This document shows positions 1 through 8,743 of a stretch of 64,000 bases of DNA, piece after piece; position 1 is the first letter of the stretch; the number at the start of each line of letters is the position of its first letter. The translations under genes were made by a program, and so were the position numbers. Source of the DNA: Rhynchopus euleeides (lineage: Eukaryota > Euglenozoa > Diplonemea > Diplonemida > Diplonemidae). Where the stretch lies: assembly GCA_963210315.1 (NCBI GenBank), contig OY723318.1, forward strand, positions 806,001 to 870,000, in the 5' to 3' direction. Under the pieces are notes generated by a model, which was not told the DNA's origin, did no database searches, and saw only the letters and a program-made list of their open reading frames with translations.

Positions 1-190
1 ACTCACCACTGAACACCCTCCACGGGCTGTGTGGAGCTGCCCCCCCCCCACCCGCCTCCCCACCCCACCCCCGTCCCCGCCCCAGAATTCTTAAGGCGCT
101 GGGAGACCTGGCTTTGCCTTTCACTCTCTCGGCAAGCAAACCCCCTCCCCACCCCTCGGCGCTGCGCACAGCGCAGGGCGCTGCTGTGCG

Positions 191-1198
191 ATGGAGGTGG
201 GGTCTTCGAGGTGGGTCCTGCTCGCAGGCCTGCTGGCAGCTGTGCCGGGCCTTGTGAAGGTTGTGAAGAATGACAGCCGCCACACCTCCGAGCCCTCAGG
301 GGAGTGGGGCGCCTCCGCCGCCGCATGGAACGGCGGGCTGAGGGACCGGTGGGGGCACGTGCAGCAGGTCATGCTGCATGACTACAGGCCTCCCAACTCC
401 TCCACCCACCAGCACACGCACCGCCACGAGGCGATATATCTGCACCCCGTTGCGAACGACTCGGGTCTGGTTGGGAAGCTGCCCTACACGCCCTTGAGGT
501 ATATATCGGAGCCTGTCCCCACCGCCAGCCGCACGCTGCACCTCGGTGGGTGGAGAGAGGTGAATGCGTCTGTCACCTTCACCACCGCAGCCCAGTCGAG
601 GTTCCGAAACCTTCTGGAGGAGCCGCTGCGCATGTCATACTCCGAATCCATCAAGACAACCAACTGGAAGCACTGCCAGTTTAACTACCGGGGGTCCCTC
701 TTTGGGCAGGCGCGCTGCACGAGATACCGCGTCCTCCGCAAGCTCTGCGTCCTATTCGATCACAACGAGGAGGGCCTCTGGCTGCCTGTCGGGCTCTGCC
801 CTAAAGGGCTCCTTTATGACATCGTGAAGGTCGGGCGCCACGGGGCACACCCGTCTTCCGTGGTGCTCCCACAGGATGTTGTGTTCGAGGCGCGTGCCCT
901 GCGTGACCCCGCCTTTGCAATATCCCCAACCCACCCTGCGGTGGTGGGGGAGTCGCAGGTGGCTGTCGTGTCCTTCTGTGTGGCAGGCATGGTGCTCTCT
1001 GTCTGGGCGCTGTCGACGTGCCTGGTGTTCACACTAAGGCTGGAAGATATTCAGGCCACGGCACAGGCCACGTCATATGCTGTGGTGGACGCCCCGATAG
1101 GCGAAGGGGAGGAGGCACACCGCAACCTCGGCCCGGTGCCGTCTCTCCGTGGCAGGCAGCCTCTCTACAGCAAGGCAAAGCGAGGTCGTAGACATTAA
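191..1198 (+). CDS. Single-pass type I membrane protein, unknown family
   Basis: A 335-residue open frame. The start is chosen because it opens a hydrophobic signal peptide at about residues 8-22 (WVLLAGLLAAVPGL). A luminal or extracellular part of about 230 residues follows, with four N-glycosylation sequons (NDS, NSS, NDS, NAS) and several cysteines (HCQF, ARCTRY, KLCVLF, GLCPKG). One strong membrane segment lies at about 256-282 (VAVVSFCVAGMVLSVWALS). The roughly 50-residue tail ends in basic residues (KAKRGRRH). The layout indicates a glycosylated protein of the secretory pathway or cell surface; no catalytic motif or named domain was recognised. Only about 190 bp of the window lie upstream, so regulation cannot be judged. 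The gene is intronless as read, and its GC-rich codon use matches the other genes. That it is a gene is likely; its function is unknown. Confidence 0.75.
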   Translation: MEVGSSRWVLLAGLLAAVPGLVKVVKNDSRHTSEPSGEWGASAAAWNGGLRDRWGHVQQVMLHDYRPPNSSTHQHTHRHEAIYLHPVANDSGLVGKLPYTPLRYISEPVPTASRTLHLGGWREVNASVTFTTAAQSRFRNLLEEPLRMSYSESIKTTNWKHCQFNYRGSLFGQARCTRYRVLRKLCVLFDHNEEGLWLPVGLCPKGLLYDIVKVGRHGAHPSSVVLPQDVVFEARALRDPAFAISPTHPAVVGESQVAVVSFCVAGMVLSVWALSTCLVFTLRLEDIQATAQATSYAVVDAPIGEGEEAHRNLGPVPSLRGRQPLYSKAKRGRRH

Positions 1199-1626
1199 GG
1201 GGGGTGGGTGTGGTGGGGGTGCTCCAGCAAGTGGGGGAGAGGTTGGACAAGATGGCTGTGGTGGCAGCAGTTTAGGGGTGGCACAGTCTTGCCCTTGCCT
1301 TGGGTTTTGATTTGGGGGGGTGGTTTTTTTTTTGGCTGGGTTGTGTTCGACGTGGCAGCAGCCTTTTTGTGTCGCCTTTTCCCATCTTGGATCCCACTGT
1401 GTGAGCAGGAGGTGCACGAGGCCCTCCCCACCCCGTCGCCGAGAGGGATGGGTGGCGCACAGAAACAAGGTGCAGGGGGGCAGGCGAATCTGCTTTTACT
1501 CCCAAAAAACAAGCAAAGGCTCGGGAGTGGGAGAGACAGCAGGGCCGGGGAACCCCGGGGTGGTGGGGCGACGAGGTGGGAGTATTGCTTGTGCGGATTG
1601 TTGCATCCTGTGGTGTTGTGTGTATA
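1199..1626. other. Intergenic, no gene seen
   Basis: G-rich sequence with short T and G runs between the first gene and element B1. Open frames here on both strands are low-complexity and have no recognisable domain. Confidence 0.5.
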
Positions 1627-1971
1627 CCGTATACGTAAATATTATGGAACGTAAATATTATGGAACGGGCCCATTTTTGCCCGGTCCGTTCCATAATATT
1701 TACGTTCCAAAATATTTACAGGGCCAGTTGGGGACTCGGTGGTGAGGATGGTTTGCCTCAGGAATCGCACGAAAAGTGCACGAGTAGGTCCCGTCAGGGA
1801 CTCTGTATGCCGTCCGATCACCTGGTCCAAGTCCCCGAGTCGCAGAAAGCCCTGTAAATATTATGGAACGAAAAAAATCTGGAACGCCAACCCACCAGCG
1901 TTCCATAATAATTACGTTCCATAATAATTACGTTCCATAATATTTACGTTCCAAAATATTTACGTATACGG
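1627..1971. mobile_element. B1, non-autonomous TIR element (TA target)
   Basis: 345 bp bounded by CCGTATACGTAAATATT and its inverse, with TA on both sides (1625-1626 and 1972-1973). Near each end the word GTAAATATTATGGAAC is repeated in direct and inverted form. The middle (about 1715-1855) is unique to the family and has no coding capacity. A second copy, B2, lies at 54559-54999 inside A2. TA duplication and TIRs suggest a Tc1/mariner-like or other TA-specific transposase supplied in trans (inference). Confidence 0.88.
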
Positions 1972-3529
1972 TATTTCATTTCGCCTTTACCAAGGTGTGT
2001 CTCTATGCCTGCCTCGCCTGTCTGGGAGGTGGGGTCGGGGGGGGGGGAGGGGGAGGGCGGAGAGGGATGTGTGGCGGCAGTCGATTGTCTGCGGCAGGAG
2101 AAGCCCCCGATGAGCTTGCGCTTGCATAACTGTGTTGTGTGTTGTGTGTGTGTGGTCTGGGCGCGACTGCCAATATTATAGGGTGTCTAGGGTGTCGAAC
2201 CCACTGAAGAGAGGAACCGTTGTTTCTTCTGTTGGAGGCAAACCCACCCAACACAAAGGATGCGGCAACACACACACACACCGTCTGAGGGGAGGATCTC
2301 CCTTAAGGGGGGGGGGGGGGCACTGCTCTGTGCCACTGTGTGTCCGACCTGTGCCCCTTTTGCAGTCCACACGTTGCAGTGTTGTGTGGTGGATCGGCTT
2401 TCCTCACTTTTCGGCATTTCTGAGCGGAAAAAATGGTTTATCTTCCCTCAGAATTTGCCCGATGCAACTGACACGAAGCAAAAAGGATCAACGTGTGTGG
2501 AAGGTGAGGGGGGGGGGGGGGCAGGGAAGCTTCCATCTGGCAGCTCCGTTGGGTCTGTTGGCTGTGCTGCTCCTCCACCACACAGCAAGGGTTCAAAACA
2601 GAAGAATGTTTCCGTGTTGCGTGGGGTGGTGATGCACGCCCCTGAGGAATACAAGCGGCATCCAGTCCCCCTGATTCACCCTCCGCCCCCCCTGCTGCGC
2701 TGTTGGGCTCTTGCATTGGCCCGCTTGCCACCAATGCAAGAGGGGGAAAAAATCCAACAGGCTACGGCGTTGAACACTCAAAACAAGAAAAACCACCGTC
2801 CTGTGGCGGTGAGTAGACCCCACCCACCCCCATTCCCACGCCTCGTGGCATTGCCACAACTTTTTCAAGCAAGCGGGGCTGCGGGGGGTCAATAGCCCCC
2901 CTCAGGAAAGCAGCGGGACCCCCCCTACCGGTGTCGATGGCACGCTGCAGCAGGTTTTTGATCACGACGTTGCTGAACCGGCCCGCCGTGCGCACACCCT
3001 CAGCCGCCCATGTGTCGCTCTCCACGGGCATGCCTGCACTGCTCCAGTTGAGCCGCCTCCCACGGCACTGATTCCAAGGGGTTTGGGACACGCAGCTTTG
3101 CGCAGATCTATAAACAAAATCAAAATGGTGTAAGCATCCGAGGGCCACTTCCTGGTGTCGATGCACTCTTGCGTCAACACGGGCGATTTCCAGTCTCGTG
3201 GGTTTCAGCTTCGTCGCAGGGTCTTCCGGATCTTTCAGAGGGCTCCGCCCCCTCTTCCGATCGTTCGGACACGTCTCGGGGTCAGGTTTCGCCGCAGTCA
3301 CGGGGGCGACACCTTTGCTCTTCCCCAGCACACGGCCGCGGTCGCCTCACGCTCCTCTGCCTCGGATCTCCACCACCGCCACCACCACCCCACTTCAGGC
3401 CCCCCCCTCCCCCACCCACCCACCCCCTCGAACCCCAGGAGGGGCTGAACTTTGCAGGGGGAGGGGCATTTTTGTATTTTCCGAGCAACGTTCTCCCCCA
3501 CACCCCACACCCCCACACCCCCCCCTCCG
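1972..3529. other. Intergenic, C/G-tract rich
   Basis: No supported gene. It holds poly(G) runs (about 2037, 2309, 2509), a (GT)n stretch (about 2131-2155), and at about 2300-2430 a degenerate relative of the J MITE (CTCTGTGCCACTGTGTGTC at one side, ATTTCTGAGCGG at the other). The last 100 bp before the next start codon are almost pure C and A pyrimidine-rich sequence. Overlapping open frames reflect low-complexity C runs. Confidence 0.5.
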
Positions 3530-5950
3530 ATGGAAATCACCGCTGTCGACGCCGCAACAGGCACAGAGGCTGTCGTGTCAATCCAAGAGGAAGATACCGT
3601 CAGCGATCTCCGCAAGGCCGCAGCTGCTGCACTGTCCCTGCCGAGCAGCGCATACATCGACCTCTGCGTCCCTGCCGATGGCACTGCCCTGCTAGGTGAG
3701 CTCTACAGCGACACGGATGGCGCAACCGCTGTGGCCGGGCTGGAGGAGGGCTGCCGCACCTCCGCTGTGTTCAGCGGGGCACTCTGCGCCGCCGCGGTAG
3801 CTGCAGGGGAGGTCGATTTCGGGGACCTCCCCCGCTGGGCACAGGCGGACCGGGGCTGCGCTGCGGCGGGCATCGCCCACAACCCCCACAACCTCCGGCA
3901 CGCCTCGGAGCAGCTCCGCGCCGACACGGGGATTGTCCTCTCCGCTGCCTTCTCCGACATAACAAGCCTGGAGCACGCCTCCCCGGAGGTGAAGGGTGAC
4001 CGGCGCGTCATCCTCCACCTTGCCCTCGGCACCGGCAGCCCCGACGCGCTGCGATACGCGCCTGCCGCCCTCCAAGGCGACCCCAGCGTTGTCCTCCTCA
4101 CGGCAGGCATGCGGCACGCCCTCCCCAGCCTGCGGGACGACCCAGCCTTCGCCGCAGCAGCCCTCCGCCGCACCCCCTCCGAATTCGAATTCCTCTCGGA
4201 ACGCCTCCGGGGCGACAAGGACCTCGCCCTGCTGGCACTCCCCTCCTGCGGCCAGCTCTTCGGCTGCGCCTCCCCGGCACTCCGCGGGGACCGCGAGGTG
4301 TTCCTCTGCAGCAGGGGGTGGTGCCTAGCGAAGCTGCACCTCGCAGGGCCTGCCATCCGCCAGGACAGGGAGTGCCTCATGTCGGTGCTGGAGGACGACC
4401 ACACCTGCTTCTACCAGGTCCCGGAGGGGATCCGGGGCGACCCGGACTTCTTCCGCGAGGCCCTCCTCCGCAACGGCAGCCTCCTGCAGTACGCCGACGT
4501 CCCCACCCGGGACGACAGGGATCTGGTCCTCAAACTCGCCTCGACACACGGCCTCGCCTTCCACCACGCCACCCCACGCCTCCGGGGGGACCGCGAGGTT
4601 GTCCACACCGCCCTCCAATCCGGCGGGCACCTCGTCGCCGCCTCACCCAGCCTCCGCTCCGACCGGGGCATGGTGCTGCACGCCCTCCGCTGCGGCGACG
4701 CCACCGCGTTGGAGCGGTGCGGCGCGGAGGGGGACCGCGCCTTCGTCGAGGAGGCCATCTCCGCCTGCCCCGCCAGCCTCTCCTATGCTTCGGCACACCT
4801 CCGGGCTGACAGGGGGCTGCTGATGCATGCGCTGCGCTGCGCAGCCCTGCCGGGATGCCCCCCGCAGACGGGCTGCCTCCTCCACAAGGCGTCGGAAGAG
4901 CTCTGCGCAGACCGCGACGTGGTGCTGCTGGCTGTGGCGTTGCACCGCGCCAACCTCCTTCACGCCTCCCCCCTCCTGCAGCGCGACCGGGGCGTCGTGT
5001 CTGCCGCCGTGGCGCAGGGCCCCAGCGCCCTCCTCCTCGCCGCCGCAGAGCTGCGGGAGGACCGGGATTTCGCGCTGTCCTGCTGCGCGACACAGGGGGG
5101 CGCCCTGCGCTACGTCGCCCCACGCTTCCGGCAGGACCGCGAGGTGGTGTGCGCCGCTGCCGGGTCCGACGGTGCCTCCCTCTGCTGCGCCTGGCCTGCC
5201 TTCTGGGAGGACCGCGGGGTGGCCCTCCTCGCTGTGACCAGCGAGGGCGGGAGGGGGCGTGCCGAGGCGGTGGAGGTCATATCGCAGCGCCACCTCCGCG
5301 ACCCCGGCTTTGTCCTGGATGCGGTGCGGCGGGACCCGATGGCGATTGAGATCACCTCGGGAGACGAGGCGATGCGGGATAACCGGGAGATCGCCCTGGC
5401 GGCGGTGTCGGGGGGCGGCGGCGCAGCCGCGCTGCGCCTCGCATCCCCCCGCCTGCGGGGGGACCCCGAGGTGGTGCTGGCGGCGGTGGGGCGGTGCCCC
5501 GCAGCGCTTGAGGCGGTTCACCCTGAAGCCCTGCGGGACAGCAGCGCGTTTGTCTTCCCTGTGGTGTACGCCTGCCCCGAAGCCCTGGCTTATGTGGGGT
5601 CTGCCCTGCAGGCCGACCGCGAGTTTATGCTGGCGGTTGCCTCGGCGTGCCCCCCCGCTCTGCAGCACATGCCTGCGGTGTGGCGGGGCGATGCGGGTGT
5701 CGTTCTGGCTGCGGTTGGCAGCAGGCGCTCCGGAGGCACCCACCCCCTGCGCTGGGCCTCGCCCGGGCTGCTGAGGGATCCTGTCTTCCTGCTGCGTGCG
5801 GCGTGGCGCAGTCCGAGGTGGGCAGCACCCGGTGTCGGGTGTGGTGCCCAGTCGTCGTCGTCGTCTGCCTGTGGGGTGGTGGCGGGCATGTCTGGTGCTG
5901 CAGCGGTGGCGGCGGTTGCGTGGTGGTGGGTAGGTGGGAGGGGGAGGTGA
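3530..5950 (+). CDS. Ubiquitin-like / DUF4116-type repeat protein
   Basis: 806 residues when started at the ATG in MEITAVDAATG. The longer frame upstream translates a poly(C) leader (PTPPPP), so the later start is preferred. Residues 1-75 look like a ubiquitin-like fold (TVSDLRKAAAAALSLP). Nearly all the rest is tandem units of about 24-25 residues with the signature LR-x-DRE-VVL-x-AV...L-x-x-AS, the pattern of DUF4116 repeat proteins, which are often expanded in protists. More than 25 units can be followed; key positions are the D-R/P-E/G pair and the small-hydrophobic AS/AP turn. The C-terminus loses the repeat and becomes Ser/Ala/Gly-rich with a short hydrophobic stretch (SGAAAVAAVAWWW). 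Probably a solenoid protein for protein-protein contact. The function of DUF4116 is not established; a link to ubiquitin-type signalling is inference from the N-terminus. There is no intron as read. Confidence 0.85.
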   Translation: MEITAVDAATGTEAVVSIQEEDTVSDLRKAAAAALSLPSSAYIDLCVPADGTALLGELYSDTDGATAVAGLEEGCRTSAVFSGALCAAAVAAGEVDFGDLPRWAQADRGCAAAGIAHNPHNLRHASEQLRADTGIVLSAAFSDITSLEHASPEVKGDRRVILHLALGTGSPDALRYAPAALQGDPSVVLLTAGMRHALPSLRDDPAFAAAALRRTPSEFEFLSERLRGDKDLALLALPSCGQLFGCASPALRGDREVFLCSRGWCLAKLHLAGPAIRQDRECLMSVLEDDHTCFYQVPEGIRGDPDFFREALLRNGSLLQYADVPTRDDRDLVLKLASTHGLAFHHATPRLRGDREVVHTALQSGGHLVAASPSLRSDRGMVLHALRCGDATALERCGAEGDRAFVEEAISACPASLSYASAHLRADRGLLMHALRCAALPGCPPQTGCLLHKASEELCADRDVVLLAVALHRANLLHASPLLQRDRGVVSAAVAQGPSALLLAAAELREDRDFALSCCATQGGALRYVAPRFRQDREVVCAAAGSDGASLCCAWPAFWEDRGVALLAVTSEGGRGRAEAVEVISQRHLRDPGFVLDAVRRDPMAIEITSGDEAMRDNREIALAAVSGGGGAAALRLASPRLRGDPEVVLAAVGRCPAALEAVHPEALRDSSAFVFPVVYACPEALAYVGSALQADREFMLAVASACPPALQHMPAVWRGDAGVVLAAVGSRRSGGTHPLRWASPGLLRDPVFLLRAAWRSPRWAAPGVGCGAQSSSSSACGVVAGMSGAAAVAAVAWWWVGGRGR

Positions 5951-5956
5951 AATCCA

Positions 5957-6148
5957 TTTTGTTTGTGCGCCAAACCCGGGGGGTGAACAAGCCTCACGTG
6001 TTTTTGCCTGATGAAGGTTGGTGTGAAATGTGCGCACAGTCATAACATAACAAGGCAAGGTAGATTGCGTTTTGTCACCCAAAGCGCTGCCAACCTATCT
6101 TTTTTTTCACCGTGACAAGATCTTCTTGTTGTGTGTGAGAAAAGAAAC
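5957..6148 (+). repeat. Repeat I, copy 1
   Basis: About 190 bp matching two other copies, at 34215-34515 (inverted) and 36063-36350. Shared blocks include GCGCCAAACCCGGG, CCTGATGAAGGTTGGTGTG, GTGCGCACAGTCATAAC, GGCAAGGTAGATTG and CTTCTTGTTGTGTGTG. It starts just after the stop codon of the DUF4116 gene, so it may supply that gene's 3' UTR. This copy has neither MITE carried by the others and therefore shows the empty sites. Confidence 0.75.
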
Positions 6149-6694
6149 GGCCACAGCAAAAAAGCGTTCCGCTCAGCAGCAATTGCTCTTTAGAGCCTGT
6201 ATTTTGTGTGATGTGATATTTCTGATGTGTTGGCCCCCTGGGGGTGTAAGCCCCCAGCGAGGGTGTGATCCGTGTATCTCCTGGGCGTGCACCATGGGGA
6301 GGAGAGGGTGTGTGGTGTGTGTTTTGGGGTGTTGTCGCGATCGACGACTGCCCGCTGGTGTTCTTCTGCCCCCCCTCCCCCCCTCACTGATTTGCAGACG
6401 CAAAGGTATTCGACACACCAGTGTGTCAAAGTAATACGGTGATGATGGGCAGACGCACTCTGATCTCCGATGTGACCGATACCGTGATGCCGTGCCTCAC
6501 CGGCACAACCAACTGACTGGCGCTGCTGTCGGAAGGGTGGGCGGGGAGAGGGGGTGCACGCGAGAAGGCCATTCTTTGCCCGACCCAACCACACACCCTG
6601 CAGGCAGTGTACATTGCACGCTACACACTGGACGCTACACATTACGCACAAACGGGACAGACGAGGGGTAGTGTAGCAAATCACTAGTAAACAG
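6149..6694. other. Region upstream of the WD40 exon
   Basis: No complete gene seen. It ends in a possible splice acceptor (AGTAAACAG, AG at 6693-6694) directly before the WD40 frame. A short first exon may be hidden here, but none can be picked with confidence. Confidence 0.4.
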
Positions 6695-7882
6695 AACCTT
6701 GAAGGCCACACCCACTATGTCTACTCCGTGGTTGTCACACCAGACGGATCGAAGATTATCACAGGGTCCCGCGACAACAGCGTTCGTGTCTGGGATGCAT
6801 CAGCAGGGAAGGAGCTGCAGAAGCTTGAAGGCCACACCAACTGGGTGCTCTCCGTGGTTGTCACAGCAGATGGATCGAAGATCATCTCAGGATCTCGCGA
6901 CTACAGCGTTCGTGTCTGGGATGCGTTGACAGGGAAGGAGCTTCAGATGCTTGAAGGCCACACCTCTGATGTCAACTCCGTGTCTGTCACAGCAGACGGA
7001 CTGAAGATTATCTCAGGATCTGAGGACAGCAGCATTCGAGTCTGGGATGCATCAACAGGGAAGGAGCTGCAGAAGCTTGATAGCCACACCTCTGTCGTAT
7101 GCTCCGTGACTGTCGCACCAGATGGATTGAAGATCATCTCAGGATCTCGCGACAAGAGCGTTCGAGTCTGGGATACATCAACAGGGAAGGAGCTGCAGAA
7201 GCTTGAAGGCCACACTTCTGATGTACTCTCTGTGGCTGTCACACGCGACGGATCGAAGATCATCTCAGGATCTGAGGACAGGAGTGTTCGCGTCTGGGAT
7301 GCATTAACATGGAAGGAGTTGCAGAAGCTTCAAGGCCACACCTCTCGTGTCAACTCCGTGGCCGTCACAGCAGACGGATCGAAGATCATCTCAGGGTCTC
7401 AGGACAAGAGCGTTCGTGTCTGGGATGCATCAACAGGGAAGGAGCTTCACAAGCTTCAAGGCCACACCGCTGATGTCTACTCCGTGGCCGCCACACCAGA
7501 TGGACTGAAGATCATCTCAGGAGCTGTCGACAACAGCGTTCGGGTCTGGGATGCATCAACAGGGAAGGAGCTGCAGAAGCTTGAAGGCCACACCTCTCGT
7601 GTCCAGTCCGTGGCCGCCACACCAGACGGATCAAAGATCATCTCAGGATGTCGCGACAAGAGCGTTCGAGTCTGGGCTACATCAACAGGGAAGGAGCTGC
7701 AGAAGCTTGATGGCCACACCTCCTCTATGGGAAGCGGATCCACAACCTCGGGCGTATGGCGTGTGGAGACTGTTATCGGCGTTGGGCCCGTTGTGCCTGT
7801 ACCCTTTAAATGCACAGGGCTCGACACTGTGACGCCTCCCGCTGCATGCAGTGTGCTTGGTGGGACTGTGCGTGCTGCGTAG
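6695..7882 (+). CDS. WD40-repeat protein (3' exon or 5'-truncated)
   Basis: The open frame runs from a stop at 6674-6676 to the TAG at 7880-7882, about 395 codons past the proposed acceptor. It has no ATG before the first repeat. A leading unit starting LEGHTHYVYSVVVTPDGSK is followed by further ~42-residue units ending VRVWDA-STGKELQKLEGHT; eight GKELxxL-xxHT junctions can be counted. Units are strikingly alike at DNA level (period about 126 bp), as in WD40 arrays kept uniform by recombination, known from fungal STAND/HET-E proteins. The last unit breaks down into GSGSTTSGVWRVETVIG and an unrelated tail of about 50 residues. It should fold as a beta-propeller for binding partners. No NACHT or other N-terminal domain is seen. 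Alternatives are a downstream Met start (which would lose repeats), an upstream exon ending in phase 0, or a broken fragment. Confidence 0.75.
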   Translation, partial: NLEGHTHYVYSVVVTPDGSKIITGSRDNSVRVWDASAGKELQKLEGHTNWVLSVVVTADGSKIISGSRDYSVRVWDALTGKELQMLEGHTSDVNSVSVTADGLKIISGSEDSSIRVWDASTGKELQKLDSHTSVVCSVTVAPDGLKIISGSRDKSVRVWDTSTGKELQKLEGHTSDVLSVAVTRDGSKIISGSEDRSVRVWDALTWKELQKLQGHTSRVNSVAVTADGSKIISGSQDKSVRVWDASTGKELHKLQGHTADVYSVAATPDGLKIISGAVDNSVRVWDASTGKELQKLEGHTSRVQSVAATPDGSKIISGCRDKSVRVWATSTGKELQKLDGHTSSMGSGSTTSGVWRVETVIGVGPVVPVPFKCTGLDTVTPPAACSVLGGTVRAA

Positions 7883-8743
7883 TGCACGCACGGACCGCAG
7901 TGTGGAAAATTATTGTGGATGTGCGCAAGGCAAGTTTGCGAATCGTTTTTCACTTGGAAGCAGGCACCAGTGCCCAAGAAGACTAATCCTTGGGCAAGGT
8001 CAAGGCGTGCTCTGGTGTGTTGCGCACTACAGTCTGCTCCAGATGTGCTCCGTGGGGGCCTTCAGTCTGTGCCACTGCGCGTCAAACTGTGTCACTTTTC
8101 AACCAATGTTGTGACGCGGTTAACCCTTTTCTCACCTTTCTACATTTCTGAGCGAAGGCCCACCCAGTGAGTGTGTATGTTCCCAGGGTTGACCCAACCA
8201 TGTGCCACCTTTCTGGGTGACATCTGGAATTCCATAATACTCACGTGCGTTGTTTACACTGCGAAGCTGCCCTCAAGACAACTGTGAGGAGCAGCACGGG
8301 TTTCCTCACACAGACAGGGGCCCTGCTGCCCTGCGGGTTTGCGAGGGTTGTGTTGACGGTAGCTGCATCTGAACTGTTCTTCTGCAGTGCTGCAGCCCAG
8401 CGGCGGATCTCACCCCATCACCCTCAACCCCCACACAACCTTGCATAACGAGTGAAGGGAAATTATCCCTCTGATTTCTTTTAATTTACTTCTATTTTCT
8501 CCCAACAAGGTACTTGTCAGGCGGAAATGCAGCGATAGGGGAAGTGCCAGGTGCTTGCCGTCACACACAGTCTTATGCGCCTGCCAATCACACGCCAACA
8601 CTTCCGCAGGCAAAATTTTCTGTGTGTGTCGTGCGATCAACGAAAACCCTTTTCTCGTTTACCTTTCGTATTCCTTCACGAATGATCCTGCACGACTCCA
8701 GCTATATTTCAATACCCCCACCCCCCCAGGTACACATAGCCGT
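7883..8743. other. Intergenic with degenerate J-type MITE and pre-gene pyrimidine tract
   Basis: About 8054-8165 resembles MITE J1: GGGGGCCTTC at the left, CTGTGCCACTG inside, ATTTCTGAGCGAAGGCC at the right. The ends no longer match exactly and a duplication is not clear. Just before the next gene a poly(C) tract ends in CAG (about 8715-8729), a possible splice acceptor 15 bp upstream of the ATG. Confidence 0.5.

Noticed and set aside
2260-2895. 211-codon frame on + strand
   Set aside because: Translates poly(G/C) and short repeats; overlapping frames of similar length on both strands; no domain or start context.
4643-6082. 479-codon frame on - strand opposite the DUF4116 gene
   Set aside because: Antisense shadow of a GC-rich gene; no regular repeat signature, whereas the + frame has one.
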